Notes: a model not told the origin generated them from the letters alone. Counted from the first letter of the stretch, positions 1 to 10,569 are shown. The stretch is 64,000 nt of DNA from Sphingomonas sp. PP-CE-3G-477 (GCF_003050745.1 NZ_QAOF01000001.1:620001-684000), one strand, 5' to 3'. A program made the numbers and translations.

Positions 1-1
1 C

Positions 2-61
2 AACGAAGAGACCGAGCAGGTCGTCGCCGCCGAAGTCGAAGACGCCACGAGCGCTTCGTAA
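2..61 (+). CDS. rpsP: 30S ribosomal protein S16, C-terminal end (partial)
   Basis: Only the last 19 codons lie in the window; they read as an acidic Ala/Glu/Val tail ending in TAA. The tail alone does not identify the protein. The call comes from its place directly upstream of rimM, trmD and rplS, the conserved order of this translation operon, and from the acidic C-terminal extensions common on alphaproteobacterial S16. S16 is a small-subunit assembly protein. Confidence 0.6.
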   Translation, partial: NEETEQVVAAEVEDATSAS

Positions 62-68
62 AAATCTG

Positions 69-99
69 GGGCGGTCGGGACATCCCGGCCGCCCTTGTT
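69..99 (+). terminator. Intrinsic terminator after rpsP
   Basis: A perfect 12-bp inverted repeat (69-80 with 83-94, GC-rich) is followed by a short T-rich run. It starts eight bases after the rpsP stop, so transcription of rimM may be partly uncoupled from rpsP. Confidence 0.6.
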
Positions 100-100
100 C

Positions 101-183
101 CGTCATTCCAGCGAACGCTGGGATCCAGAGCCGGGGACGACAACGTTCGTGGCTCTGGATCCTGGGTCGAGCCCAGGATGACG
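101..183. repeat. Intergenic paired inverted repeat (CGTCAT...ATGACG type)
   Basis: Starts CGTCATTCCAGC and ends GCCCAGGATGACG, with inner arms GGATCCAGAGCC and GGCTCTGGATCC. It belongs to the same class as the elements at 3874-3956 and 21666-21749, which share the CGTCAT ends and the GGATC core. Confidence 0.75.
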
Positions 184-260
184 ACGAGGGTAGCGGACCT
201 GCTCCGCACCCGAACCGGACTTCATGCGTTCTCTCAATCGGTAACCCCGAACAGGAGCGC

Positions 261-404
261 ATGATGGCCCCCGAAACCGACCCCCGCACAGCCCCCGCAC
301 CCGAGGACATCGAAGATGCCACCAACCAAGGCGTCTCCGCCGACGAACCCGCCGAAGGCTCCGACGACACTCCCGGTCGCGATGAAGGCTCCGCGCAAGG
401 CTGA
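261..404 (+). CDS. Small acidic ORF overlapping the rimM start (hypothetical)
   Basis: A 47-codon ORF starts with tandem ATGs at 261 and 264 behind a clear AGGAG at 252-256, the best ribosome binding site in this gap. The product is Asp/Glu/Pro/Ala-rich, has no hydrophobic segment and is probably disordered. Its stop (402-404) lies inside the rimM coding region, 23 bases after the likely rimM ATG at 382, which has no clear Shine-Dalgarno of its own. That arrangement fits translational coupling, with the small ORF acting as a leader for rimM. It could also be a chance ORF. No family is recognised. Confidence 0.35.
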   Translation: MMAPETDPRTAPAPEDIEDATNQGVSADEPAEGSDDTPGRDEGSAQG

Positions 405-882
405 CGTGACGCTCGCCGTCGTCATCGGTGCGCACGGCATCGGTGGCGAAGTGCGGCTGAAGGTCTTTGCCGAGAATTTCGGCAGCTATAAGAGCTTCAA
501 CAATGGCGCACTGTCGCTGAAGTCCGCGCGCAACGGCAACAACGGCATGATCGCGCGTTTCGCCGAGGTCGCCGATCGCAACGCTGCCGAGGCGATGCGC
601 GGGACCGAACTGACGGTGCCGCGGTCCTCGTTGCCGCCGCTGGAAGACGGTGAGTATTATCACACGGATGTGATCGGGCTCGATGTCGTCTCGACCGATG
701 GGGAGGCGATCGGACGGGTGGTCGCGATCGATAATTTTGGTGCGGGCGACGTGATCGAGATCGAGCGGCCATCCGTGGATGACAAGCCCGGCAAGCGGTT
801 CATGATCCCGATGCGCCCCGAAGCCGTTCCTGAGTGGAATGCCGACCGGCTTGTCGTAGAGGCTTCGTTCGCGGCTGAGTAA
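382..882 (+). CDS. rimM: Ribosome maturation factor RimM
   Basis: RimM binds S19 in the 30S head and assists late 16S processing. The N-terminal beta-barrel domain is recognisable from VIGAHGIGGEVRLKVF, and the C-terminal PRC-barrel domain from YYHTDVIGLDV and the late MIPMRPEAVPEWN segment. Starting at ATG 382 gives 166 residues, the usual family length, beginning MKAPRKADVTL. A longer in-frame start at 316 would add a Pro/Ala-rich stretch untypical of RimM. It lies between rpsP and trmD as expected, but an opposing reductase gene separates it from trmD. Confidence 0.93.
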   Translation: MKAPRKADVTLAVVIGAHGIGGEVRLKVFAENFGSYKSFNNGALSLKSARNGNNGMIARFAEVADRNAAEAMRGTELTVPRSSLPPLEDGEYYHTDVIGLDVVSTDGEAIGRVVAIDNFGAGDVIEIERPSVDDKPGKRFMIPMRPEAVPEWNADRLVVEASFAAE

Positions 883-909
883 CCCTTGTTCTCCCAAGTT
901 GAGTAGCGA

Positions 910-1815
910 TTACCGTCGAAGTGGTCGCTGTTCGGTGAGCATGTTGCGGATCGTCGTGGCAGCGACGCCGGCTTCGCCCATCGCGTGGCTGATCTGGTCG
1001 AGACCCTTCACCACGTCGCCGGCCGCGAACAGGCCGGGGATTGAGGTTCGCTGGTGCGAGTCGACCTCCAGGCACCCGTCTTCGGATGCGCGGGCGCCTG
1101 CTGCGACGGCCAGTTCTGAACGGATGACCGACCCGAGTGCGGGATAGATGCTGTCGAACGATAACCGCCCTTCGACCGTGTCGAGTGCGAGCTTGTCACC
1201 CTCAATTGCATAATTGCCGCAGGGACCTCCGACGCGGATGATGCCGGCTTCGTCTAGCGCCGCTTCGCATGCCGGGTCGAGATCGTGGCTCCCCTCGGGG
1301 GCGATCAGCGTTACGTCCTTTGTGTAACCGCGCAGAAACAGGGCCTCGCGCATGCCGTGGTCGCCGGTGCCGATGATGCCGACGCGCTTGTCGGTAACCT
1401 CGTAGCCGTCGCAGATCGGGCAGTAGCGGAGCAAGCCGGTTTCCAACGCTTCGTCGTGGATGGCGTCGGGCATGTTTGGACGGTTGTTCACGACCCCGGT
1501 GGCGAGCAGTACGCTCCGGGCTCGCGCACGGCGATCGCCGAGCCGCACGGTGAAGCCGTCGTCCTCCACCTCGATCGCATCTACCCGCACGCCCTCGCGC
1601 ACCGCACCGTAAGTCTCCGCCTGCGCCAGCATCCGGGCTAGCAGGTCCGTGCCGCGGATGCCTTCGGGATAGCCGGCATGGTTGTGCGTGCACGGGATCA
1701 GCGCGGCGCGGCTGCTGCCGCAATCGAACAGCCGGATCGAGAGGTGGAAGCGCGCGAGATAGATGGCTGCGGTCAGGCCCGCCGGGCCGGCGCCGATGAT
1801 GATGCAATCGTCCAT
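910..1815 (-). CDS. Thioredoxin reductase-like NAD(P)/FAD-dependent oxidoreductase
   Basis: A 301-residue pyridine-nucleotide disulfide oxidoreductase. It has an N-terminal FAD-binding GAGPAG (residues 8-13), a redox-active CPIC within [10 protein letters not shown], a second Rossmann motif GTGDHG for NADPH, and the C-terminal FAD motif GLFAAGDV. This is the TrxB fold; the CPIC centre fits a TrxB-like or AhpF-like reductase, but the true TrxB of the organism may be elsewhere. The gene is antisense to its flanks and interrupts the normally continuous rimM-trmD order. A start at 1815 ([13 protein letters not shown]) fits the family; the open frame extends upstream, but that part is only the shadow of trmD. 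Confidence 0.88.
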   Translation of the reverse strand: MDDCIIIGAGPAGLTAAIYLARFHLSIRLFDCGSSRAALIPCTHNHAGYPEGIRGTDLLARMLAQAETYGAVREGVRVDAIEVEDDGFTVRLGDRRARARSVLLATGVVNNRPNMPDAIHDEALETGLLRYCPICDGYEVTDKRVGIIGTGDHGMREALFLRGYTKDVTLIAPEGSHDLDPACEAALDEAGIIRVGGPCGNYAIEGDKLALDTVEGRLSFDSIYPALGSVIRSELAVAAGARASEDGCLEVDSHQRTSIPGLFAAGDVVKGLDQISHAMGEAGVAATTIRNMLTEQRPLRR

Positions 1816-1893
1816 CCGCCGCGAGCGTTTCGCCAGCGTAATTGTTCCGTTGCGCCGATCCGTATAGGTGCTGGGCGCATTCGGCGCCGCACG

Positions 1894-2655
1894 ATGGCGC
1901 AAACGCATAGAGAATTGGACGCTGTGACTTTCGCTGCCACGATATTGACGCTGTATCCGGAGATGTTTCCGGGGCCGCTGGGGACCTCGCTTGCGGGCCG
2001 GGCGCTGGGGGAGGGACGGTGGTCCTGCTCGCCGGTGCAGATCCGGGACTTCGCGACGGACAAGCACAAGTCGGTGGACGATACGCCGGCGGGGGGCGGG
2101 GCCGGGATGGTGCTGCGCGCCGATGTCGTGGCCTCGGCGATCGACAGCGTGGCGGATGGGCGGCCGGTGCTGGCGATGACGCCTCGGGGCAAGCCGCTTA
2201 CCCAGGAGCGGGTGCGGGACCTCGCGCAGGGCCCTGGCGTCACCATTCTTTGCGGCCGGTTCGAGGGGTTCGACGAACGGCTGTTCGAGGCGCGGGAGAT
2301 CGAGGAGGTCTCGATCGGCGACTACATCCTGTCGGGTGGCGAGATGGGGGCGCTGGTGCTGCTCGATGCTTGCATTCGGCTGCTGCCCGGCGTAATGGGC
2401 GCGGCTTCTAGTGGGGATGACGAGAGCTTCGAAACGGGGCTGCTCGAATATCCGCATTATACCCGACCTCAATCATGGGAAGGGCGCACGATCCCGCAGG
2501 TGCTGCGATCGGGGGATCATGCGAAGATCGCTGCATGGCGCAAACGCCGCGCGGAGATCGATACACGGTCACGGCGACCGGACCTTTGGGAGCGCCATGA
2601 GGGCGTTCGGGTCCAGTCGCCCTCTGGCGCGCAGCGACACGAGGACGAGACATGA
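1894..2655 (+). CDS. trmD: tRNA (guanine-N1)-methyltransferase TrmD
   Basis: Methylates G37 of tRNAs with a GG anticodon context, using S-adenosylmethionine held in a trefoil knot. Visible family motifs are [15 protein letters not shown] near the N-terminus, [35 protein letters not shown] (knot/SAM loop) and the C-terminal PHYTRP. ATG 1894 gives 253 residues. A GTG at 1924 ([12 protein letters not shown]) is an alternative start that matches common TrmD N-termini better. It overlaps rplS by the four bases ATGA, which implies translational coupling. Confidence 0.95.
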   Translation: MAQTHRELDAVTFAATILTLYPEMFPGPLGTSLAGRALGEGRWSCSPVQIRDFATDKHKSVDDTPAGGGAGMVLRADVVASAIDSVADGRPVLAMTPRGKPLTQERVRDLAQGPGVTILCGRFEGFDERLFEAREIEEVSIGDYILSGGEMGALVLLDACIRLLPGVMGAASSGDDESFETGLLEYPHYTRPQSWEGRTIPQVLRSGDHAKIAAWRKRRAEIDTRSRRPDLWERHEGVRVQSPSGAQRHEDET

Positions 2656-3044
2656 ACCTGTTGCAGACGATCGAAGCCGAGAACATCGCGAAGTTCCTGG
2701 CCAACAAGACGATCCCCGATTTCCGCCCCGGCGACACGCTGAAGGTCGGCGTGAAGGTCGTCGAAGGCGAGCGCACGCGTATTCAGAACTACGAGGGCGT
2801 GTGCATCGCGCGCTCGAACAAGGGCATGGGCTCGAACTTCACCGTGCGGAAGATGAGCTTCGGCGAGGGCGTCGAGCGCGTCTTCCCGCTCTACTCGCCG
2901 AACGTCGATTCGATCGAAGTCGTCCGCAAGGGCGCCGTGCGTCGCGCCAAGCTGTATTACCTGCGTGGCCGCACCGGCAAGGCAGCGCGTATCGCCGAGC
3001 GTCGCGACATGCGCCCTGCCAAGGGCACCGCAGCCGCCGAGTAA
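2652..3044 (+). CDS. rplS: 50S ribosomal protein L19
   Basis: 130 residues beginning [12 protein letters not shown]. It carries the L19 signature region [16 protein letters not shown] and the C-terminal basic [16 protein letters not shown]19 sits at the 30S/50S interface. It is the last gene of the translation operon, overlaps trmD by 4 bases, and is followed 36 bases later by a strong terminator. Confidence 0.97.
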   Translation: MNLLQTIEAENIAKFLANKTIPDFRPGDTLKVGVKVVEGERTRIQNYEGVCIARSNKGMGSNFTVRKMSFGEGVERVFPLYSPNVDSIEVVRKGAVRRAKLYYLRGRTGKAARIAERRDMRPAKGTAAAE

Positions 3045-3080
3045 TCGGACTGCCGCCCGTTCTGGGTCAGAGTTGGAGAA

Positions 3081-3113
3081 GGGCGCGGGGGCGATGGTCC
3101 CCGCGCCCTTTTT
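3081..3113 (+). terminator. Intrinsic terminator of the rpsP-rplS operon
   Basis: The GC-rich arms GGGCGCGGGG (3081-3090) and CCCCGCGCCC (3099-3108) flank an 8-base loop and are followed by TTTTT. Textbook rho-independent form. Confidence 0.85.
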
Positions 3114-3482
3114 CGTGGCCGGAACCCTGGTTCGCGTCGAACCATCGTCGGAGGCGGCGTGATGCGGCTGCGCGGAGGCCGAGTCGCGCGGGGGCCGGAG
3201 GCGCGCGGAAGTTCACGAAGTTCACGCTACGTCCCCGCTGCAATCCCCCCGCGCGTCTGTGTTTCGGATCGGGCGAGGGTTCGGTCCATAGGGGGCAGGG
3301 GGCGGACATGCGGTGACGCTGCGCGTTATCCGGCGTGTAGGACAGCGTTTAGCGTTTCGAACCGTGGTGGCCGTCGGGTCTGTACGGTCCGTTGTCCTTG
3401 CGGGCATGGGGGCGGTTATTCGGTTATCCGGTTCTGGTTGGACAGGGGCGCGTGTTCCTGCGCAGACCGACTTCCGTTTCCT

Positions 3483-3540
3483 TGTTCTCCCGCGAAGGCG
3501 GGAGCCCAGTCTGGGTCCCCGCCTTCGCGGGGAAACACGT
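3483..3540. repeat. CCCGCGAAGGCGGG paired inverted repeat
   Basis: Left arm CTCCCGCGAAGGCGGGAGCC and right arm CCCCGCCTTCGCGGGGAAAC sit either side of CAGTCTGGGT. The same layout recurs at 24621-24671, 28435-28511, 50924-50975 and 58436-58490, mostly with CAG(T/A)CTGGG at the centre. Confidence 0.85.
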
Positions 3541-3618
3541 CTTGCTGGCGGATTGGGATGGCCGTCTGCCTGGACTAGAAGAGGCTTTGCCACGCTGAGC
3601 ACGCTTGCGTGGACATGC

Positions 3619-3650
3619 CCCACCCCGACCCTCCCCTGAAGGGGAGGGAG
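3619..3650. repeat. Short palindrome of the CCCTCCCCTGAAGGGGAGGG type
   Basis: Reads CCCCACCCCGACC followed by the palindrome CTCCCCTGAAGGGGAG. It is a single-unit relative of the paired elements at 17518-17582 and 24684-24790. Confidence 0.6.
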
Positions 3651-3771
3651 TTTTCGTCGTGCCACCATGCAATTTCGGCGCGTCACGCAACGCACTCCCC
3701 GCGCGGGCGGGGAACTCTATCCTCGGGACTTACGATCACATTGCGCCACGGAGCGCAGCTCAAGGACTGGA

Positions 3772-3861
3772 TTCACGCGAAGGCGCTAAGGCGCGAAGAG
3801 AAGACCGGGTAAGTGCGCTAAATAAGCTGCTTCTCTTCGCGCCTTAGCGCCTTCGCGTGAA
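3772..3861. repeat. Perfect 32-bp inverted repeat
   Basis: Arms at 3772-3803 and 3830-3861 are exact reverse complements over 32 bases (left arm begins TTCACGCGAAGGCGCTAAGG), with a 26-base AT-richer spacer. Each arm also holds the smaller palindrome-like GCGCTAAGGCGC. No other copy was found in this window. Confidence 0.85.
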
Positions 3862-3873
3862 CATGCCCTTCTC

Positions 3874-3956
3874 CGTCATCCTGACGAAAGTCAGGACCCA
3901 GGATCACGAACGCCGCGCTGCTTGGCTCTGTGTCCTGACTTTCGTCAGGATGACGG
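3874..3956. repeat. CGTCATCCTGACGAAAGTCAGGA paired inverted repeat
   Basis: Begins CGTCATCCTGACGAAAGTCA and ends TGACTTTCGTCAGGATGACG, with each arm itself palindromic. The right-hand form recurs at 21728-21749. Confidence 0.8.
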
Positions 3957-4071
3957 CGTGGGTGGGGAGGCGTTCCGCTCGCAGTCGCGAACGCTGTCGT
4001 CTGAAGAGTGCCCATGAGCGCCCGCGCCTCAGGTAGCCCCCACGCACCCGTCAGCCCGCCTCAAGCACCCG

Positions 4072-4611
4072 TCAGGCGTCGCGCCACGCGCCGGGCTCCA
4101 GACCCGCCACGGTCCAGTCGCCGATGCTCCACCGGACCAGCCGCAGCGTGGGGTGCTGAATCGCGGCGGTCATGCGGCGGACTTGCCGGTTGCGGCCTTC
4201 GCGGATCGTTATCTTCAGCCAGCAGTCGGGGATGCTCGCGCGGACCCGGATCGGCGGCACGCGCGGCCAGAGGTCGGGGGCGGCGATCCGCTCGACGTCG
4301 GCGCGGGCAGGGCCGTCCTTCAGCAGGACGCCGCCCCGCAACCGATCGAGCGCGTCCTCGCCGGCATCGCCCTCGACCTGCACGAGATAGGTCTTGGCCA
4401 ACTTGAACTTCGGGTCCGCGATCCGCGCCTGAAGGCGGCCGTCGTCGGTCAGCAGCAACAGCCCTTCGCTATCGCGGTCGAGCCGCCCCGCCGGATAGAC
4501 CCCCGGCACATCGACGAACTGCAACAGCGTCGCGCGCGGGGTCGGACTGTTCACGTCGGTGAACTGGCTGAGCACGTCGTACGGTTTGTTGAACAGGATT
4601 ACGCGGGGCAT
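4072..4611 (-). CDS. rluE: 23S rRNA pseudouridine synthase, RluE-like (RsuA family)
   Basis: A 179-residue pseudouridine synthase of the RsuA/RluB/E/F family. Seen are the N-terminal [13 protein letters not shown], the catalytic-Asp motif [15 protein letters not shown], and the C-terminal [10 protein letters not shown]. It has no S4 RNA-binding domain, which together with the short length points to RluE (U2457 of 23S in E. coli) rather than RluB, RluF or RsuA. The substrate is inferred from family resemblance. It is monocistronic, with repeats downstream. Confidence 0.85.
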   Translation of the reverse strand: MPRVILFNKPYDVLSQFTDVNSPTPRATLLQFVDVPGVYPAGRLDRDSEGLLLLTDDGRLQARIADPKFKLAKTYLVQVEGDAGEDALDRLRGGVLLKDGPARADVERIAAPDLWPRVPPIRVRASIPDCWLKITIREGRNRQVRRMTAAIQHPTLRLVRWSIGDWTVAGLEPGAWRDA

Positions 4612-4894
4612 GGCTGGGCTTTATGCCAAAGCTGACGTTGGGGTCGAGCGGTTACGTTGAAGCGGGCGTCTTGTTGCAGTTTAAAGCCTGCTTGCTCATG
4701 AGCCAGCCATAGCTCAGTTTAGAGCAACTGGCTGGAGGTCACTAGATTAAATTCAAATTTACTCTCTATTGTGACGCCAGTCCCGTCTCCTAGGGTTGGC
4801 GAAGCGGCACATCACCACCTAGACGTGAGTGGATTTATCAGATTCAGAAAGCGAAACAGGTTGTGACTGAACGTTATTACGAGGCCACGTCGTT

Positions 4895-5998
4895 TTGAAT
4901 GGCCGGGCTCAAGCACAAAAGCCGTACGATGCACCTTGGGCTATGGACGAAATTCAGCGTGGTTTCGAGCGCATTATTCAAGACGCCGAAAAGAGCGGAC
5001 ACGTACTAACCGCGAAGAAAATCGAGCGCATTGCCGAAAAGACGGTGAGAAGCGCAGGGCGTTCCGTTTACCGAACATTGATGGAAAACGCACCGAAGAT
5101 GCTTTTGGAGCGTCGGAAAGACGGGCTTGGCTTTGAGCGGCGGAACATCCGCCGGTGGCGCAAGGCTTTTGACCTGATCGAGACGATATGGGTGTCGTGT
5201 GAGGAGCTTGGCCGTGCCTTTAACGAACACTATCGACCTGAAGCGGTAGAGGAGCAGGATTACGTCTTCGAGGCCATGACACATCTTCACGCGAAGGCGT
5301 TGCTCGTAACCTCGGAAATCATATGCCTACTAAAAGGTGGCTTCGCGGATGGAGCGTTGACACGATGGCGGACTCTTTACGAGGTCAACGTTGTCGCTGC
5401 ACTTATGGTGCAGGAAGGGCAGGAACTCGCGTTGAGGTATCTCGCGCATTCTCGGGTACAAGCCTGGAATGATGTAAAAGATGATGTTCTTGAAGCAGGA
5501 GAATCGGAAGAGGATCGCGATTACCTCAGGGGCCAGGCGGAATATGCAATCGCAAGATTTGGTACAGAGCTGAACAAAAGGAATGGATGGGCTTGCGGTA
5601 TAACTGGCAAGAAAAGCCCGACATTCGATAATCTTATAGAGCTTTCTGGGCGATCTGACGGTAGATCGCTATACAAGCACGCGTCACTTCATATTCACAG
5701 TAATCATCGTGGGCTAGACGAGCTTCTAGGAGTATGTGAATCTAAGAGTAGCGTCCTTCTCGTCGGGCAGAGTAACTCAGGAATGGTTATGCCTTTGACG
5801 ATGGCCGTGTATAGCATCGTGGAAACTACGACGATGCTTATTCTAACTAAGCCAAACCTGGATCGCGGGGTATTGCTAAATTCGATTTTGCGTATGGCAG
5901 GGCGGATGAACCGGCTCGCGGGTGGCATTGAACGCCGAACATTTGAAGCGGCTAAAAAGCGCGAGAACGGTAAATCTGACGATCTGGCGGCAAATTGA
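4895..5998 (+). CDS. DUF5677-like protein of unknown function
   Basis: About 367 residues, soluble, rich in charged helix. The central part has the pattern I associate with DUF5677: a helical region ending LLKGGFADGALTRWRTLYE, then a later YKHASLHIHSNHRGLDELLG with clustered His residues. No catalytic role is established. Base composition is clearly lower in GC than its neighbours, and codons such as TTA, ATA and AGA appear, which suggests transfer. The start is uncertain: TTG at 4895 is the first start in frame, and ATG at 4943 (MDEIQRGFERII) is an alternative. The gene is isolated, facing rpoD across a shared terminator. Confidence 0.7.
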   Translation: MNGRAQAQKPYDAPWAMDEIQRGFERIIQDAEKSGHVLTAKKIERIAEKTVRSAGRSVYRTLMENAPKMLLERRKDGLGFERRNIRRWRKAFDLIETIWVSCEELGRAFNEHYRPEAVEEQDYVFEAMTHLHAKALLVTSEIICLLKGGFADGALTRWRTLYEVNVVAALMVQEGQELALRYLAHSRVQAWNDVKDDVLEAGESEEDRDYLRGQAEYAIARFGTELNKRNGWACGITGKKSPTFDNLIELSGRSDGRSLYKHASLHIHSNHRGLDELLGVCESKSSVLLVGQSNSGMVMPLTMAVYSIVETTTMLILTKPNLDRGVLLNSILRMAGRMNRLAGGIERRTFEAAKKRENGKSDDLAAN

Positions 5999-6086
5999 TC
6001 GCCTAATTGGCTGGATCAAAATTTGCTCATGCAAGGTAAATGCTAGCCGCTAGATAAGTTGTAAGGCACAGTCTTATTACAAAAAT

Positions 6087-6116
6087 GGGCTGCGTTGTTA
6101 ATCAACGCAGCCCTTT
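6087..6116. terminator. Bidirectional terminator between DUF5677 gene and rpoD
   Basis: An 11-bp perfect stem, GGGCTGCGTTG (6087-6097) with CAACGCAGCCC (6103-6113), is flanked by AAAAAT on one side and TTTAA on the other. It can serve both convergent genes. Confidence 0.85.
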
Positions 6117-6138
6117 AACGATATTTAGTTTCAAGTCA

Positions 6139-8165
<2,027 letters not shown>

Positions 8166-8166
<1 letters not shown>

Positions 8167-10028
8167 CAATCGCCCTCGGTACCCAACGCTCGGGCGTCTT
8201 CGTTCGACTGTACAAGATTTGCAAGTCGGACTTCCAACGCCTGTTTCTCTCTTACCATAGCCACTTGTCGTTCGAACGCATCTTCGGTGAAGTGCGTCTG
8301 CATCGCCGCGGTCGCCTGCTTGAGTGCCGCGTCTACCTCAGGGCGGGCGACCATGATCGCGATCGCCTCGTCGAGGTCGGCACGGACGCGGGCTGGATCG
8401 GCCGTGGTCTGCGTGAACGAATAGGGCATCGTATCGGCTCTCAACAGGTCACTCGCGACTGAATTGAAACCGGACCTCGCCAATATGGTGAGCAAGCGCC
8501 CGCTATCAAGCTTCTGGTCCTCAAGTGCAACATCTACGACCGCTTCGAACAATCGCCCGAGCGCGCCGTCGATCATTTGGAGCGAGCCGAGCACCTCCAT
8601 GTGGCGCGCGATCTCGACCGGGTGGCGGATCAGGCCGGCGAGCACCGCCTTCGCCAAGACGCGGTCGATACCGGTGGCGAGGAAGGCCTTAGCGTCTTCG
8701 GTCACCGGTGCTGCGGGGGGCTTCCAGCCGCCTTTCGGTCGCTCGCCTCTGGGCACGAAGGGGGCGCGGACCGGTTTGAAATGCTCGTAGAAGCGGTTCT
8801 TGAACTCGGCGTGATATTGCTGCTTCACCGACGGGTCGGCGATGCCTTCCGCGAGTTCGTGGAGGCGGCGCTTGAGGCCGGCGCGCTGTTCGGGGGTGTC
8901 GAGTGCCTCGGCGGCGACTTCGGACGCCCAGAGCCGGTCGACGAGCTGTTCGGGGGTCTTGAGCAACGCCTCGAATGCACCGGGGCCGCCGGCGCGGACG
9001 AGGTCGTCGGGGTCCTGGCCTTGCGGGAGCGTGACGAACGCGAGGCTGCGGCCGGGCGCCAGTAGCGGGAGCGCGCGGTGGGCAGCCCGGAGCGACGCCT
9101 TCTGGCCGGCGCCGTCGCCGTCGAAGCAGAGCAGGGGGACGTCGACCATCCGCCACAGCCGTTCGAGCTGCGCTTCGGTCAGGGCCGTGCCGAGCGGGGC
9201 GACTGCTTCGCCGAACCCGGCCTGGGCTAGCGCGATGACGTCCATATAGCCCTCGACCACAAGCACACGGCCCGACTTGCGCGAGGCGGGGGCGGCCTTG
9301 TCGAGGTTGTAGAGCGTGCGGCCCTTGTCGAAGAGCGGGGTGTCGGGGGAGTTGAGGTATTTTGGCTCGCCACCGTCGAGCACACGCCCGCCGAACGCGA
9401 TCGTCCGCCCGCGGGGGTCGCGGATCGGGATCATCAGGCGGCCGCGGAATCGGTCGTAGGGGTCCTTGCCCTCGACTGAAATCAGCATGCCGGACTCGAC
9501 CAGCATCGGGTCGCCGTAATCCTTCAGCGCGGTTTTGAGCTTGCCGCGGCTGTCGGGAGCGAACCCCATGCCGAACGCGCGCGCCGTCTCGGGCCTGATC
9601 CCGCGGCGGTCGAGCAGGGCGCGGGCTTCGGTGCCGGGAATGCCGTTGAGTTGTTCCGTGAACCAGTCGGCGGCGTCGGACATGACCTCGTGCAGGCCCT
9701 TGGCGCGTTCGGCCTTGGCGGCGGACTGGCGGTCCATCGCGGGCATGTCCATCCCGGCGGCCTGCGCGAGTTCCTTCACCGCGTCCATGAAGGGCAGGCC
9801 GCGCTGGTCGGTCATCCACTTGATCGCGTCGCCGTGCGCGGAGCAGCCGAAGCAATGGTAGAAGCCCTTGTCGTCGTTGACGTAGAAGGAGGGGGTCTTC
9901 TCGTTGTGGAACGGGCAGCAGCCCTTGTGCTCGCGCCCGGCCTTGGTGAGCTTGGTGGTCTTGCCGACGAGGGCGCTGAGCGAGGTGCGGGCGCGGAGTT
10001 CGTCGAGGAATTGTGGGGTTAGGGCCAT
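8166..10028 (-). CDS. dnaG: DNA primase DnaG
   Basis: 620 residues. It makes the RNA primers for the replication fork. Domains in order: the N-terminal zinc-binding domain ([12 protein letters not shown] then [11 protein letters not shown]), the RNA-polymerase/TOPRIM core with [16 protein letters not shown] and [13 protein letters not shown], and a C-terminal DnaB-interacting helical domain. ATG 10028 is the natural start ([16 protein letters not shown]). The start codon lies inside the tail of the upstream DUF559 gene (10-base overlap). Confidence 0.97.
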
Positions 10029-10504
10029 GGGGTGACTTTGGTGGGGGTGGTGTTTGCGGCACTCCCCTCCCCCGACCCCTCCCGCAGGCGGGAGGGGAGC
10101 AGAAGGGGGGCTGCGTTCGCGGAGGACACGACCGAGTCCCCCTTCCGCTTGCGGGAGGGGTTAGGGGAGGGGCGTTCCGCAAGCACGCGCCCGATCTCGG
10201 CCACCACGCCCTCCATCCGCTCCAGCACGTCGTTGTTCCAGAACCGGATCACACGGTAGCCTTGGTGTTCGATGAAGCGCGTCCGCCGGGCGTCATCGTC
10301 GGACTGCCAGTCATGCTGCCCGCCATCGACTTCGACGACGAGCTTCGTAGCGCGGGAAACGAAGTCGCAGATGAACGGCCCGATCGGGACCTGACGGTTG
10401 AACCTCACGCCGGACGTTCGGCGCGCGGCGAGGTGCTGCCACAGTGCGCTCTCTGCACGCGTGGGGTGGGCGCGGAGGTCTCGGATGCGGGTGCGTTGTT
10501 CCAA
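10019..10504 (-). CDS. DUF559 endonuclease-like protein with repeat-derived C-terminus
   Basis: The first ~112 residues form a complete DUF559 domain, a very-short-patch-repair-like (PD-(D/E)XK type) fold: TRAESALWQHLAARR, then FNRQVPIGPFICDFV, LVVEVDGGQHDW and GYRVIRFWNNDVL. Glu and Asp in VEVDGGQH are the expected metal-binding residues. The role in such proteins is unproven. From about residue 113 the frame runs through two inverted copies of a GC-rich intergenic repeat (SPNPSRKRKGD and LPSRLREGSGEGS), so the last ~50 residues are translated repeat. The start is a TTG at 10504; upstream sequence is another repeat copy. The end overlaps dnaG. Confidence 0.8.
   Translation of the reverse strand: MEQRTRIRDLRAHPTRAESALWQHLAARRTSGVRFNRQVPIGPFICDFVSRATKLVVEVDGGQHDWQSDDDARRTRFIEHQGYRVIRFWNNDVLERMEGVVAEIGRVLAERPSPNPSRKRKGDSVVSSANAAPLLLPSRLREGSGEGSAANTTPTKVTPWP
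10064..10172. repeat. Inverted pair of CCCTCCCCCGACCCCTCCCGC repeats
   Basis: Copy 1 at 10064-10104 ends GGGAGGGGAGCAGAA; copy 2 lies inverted at 10137-10172. Both fall inside the DUF559 reading frame. They are relatives of the copies at 10529-10568 and inside carA. Confidence 0.85.
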
Positions 10505-10528
10505 TGCTCCGTCTCCTGTGTAGCGCTG

Positions 10529-10568
10529 CCCTCCCCCGACCCCTCCCGCGAGCGGGAGGGGAGCAGAA
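10529..10568. repeat. Single CCCTCCCCCGACCCCTCCCGC repeat between yqeY and the DUF559 gene
   Basis: 40 bases ending GCGGGAGGGGAGCAGAA, matching the copies at 10064-10104 and 11859-11899 except in the small loop. It fills most of the gap between the two genes. Confidence 0.85.
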
Positions 10569-10569
10569 T

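Larger units (their letters stand above)
3114..4071. other. Gene-poor repeat-rich interval of about 960 bp
   Basis: Several open frames exist here, but none resembles a known protein and most run through inverted repeats. Identified contents are the elements at 3483-3540, 3619-3650, 3772-3861 and 3874-3956. The first part (3114-3480) holds no feature I can support. Confidence 0.6.

Noticed and set aside
3313..3639. Plus-strand ORF of 108 codons in the 3.1-4.0 kb gap
   Set aside because: It passes through an inverted repeat and lacks protein-like composition or a ribosome binding site.
4695..4790. tRNA gene near the DUF5677 islet
   Set aside because: D-arm-like and T-arm-like pieces exist, but acceptor and anticodon stems do not pair; kept only as a possible remnant in a finding.
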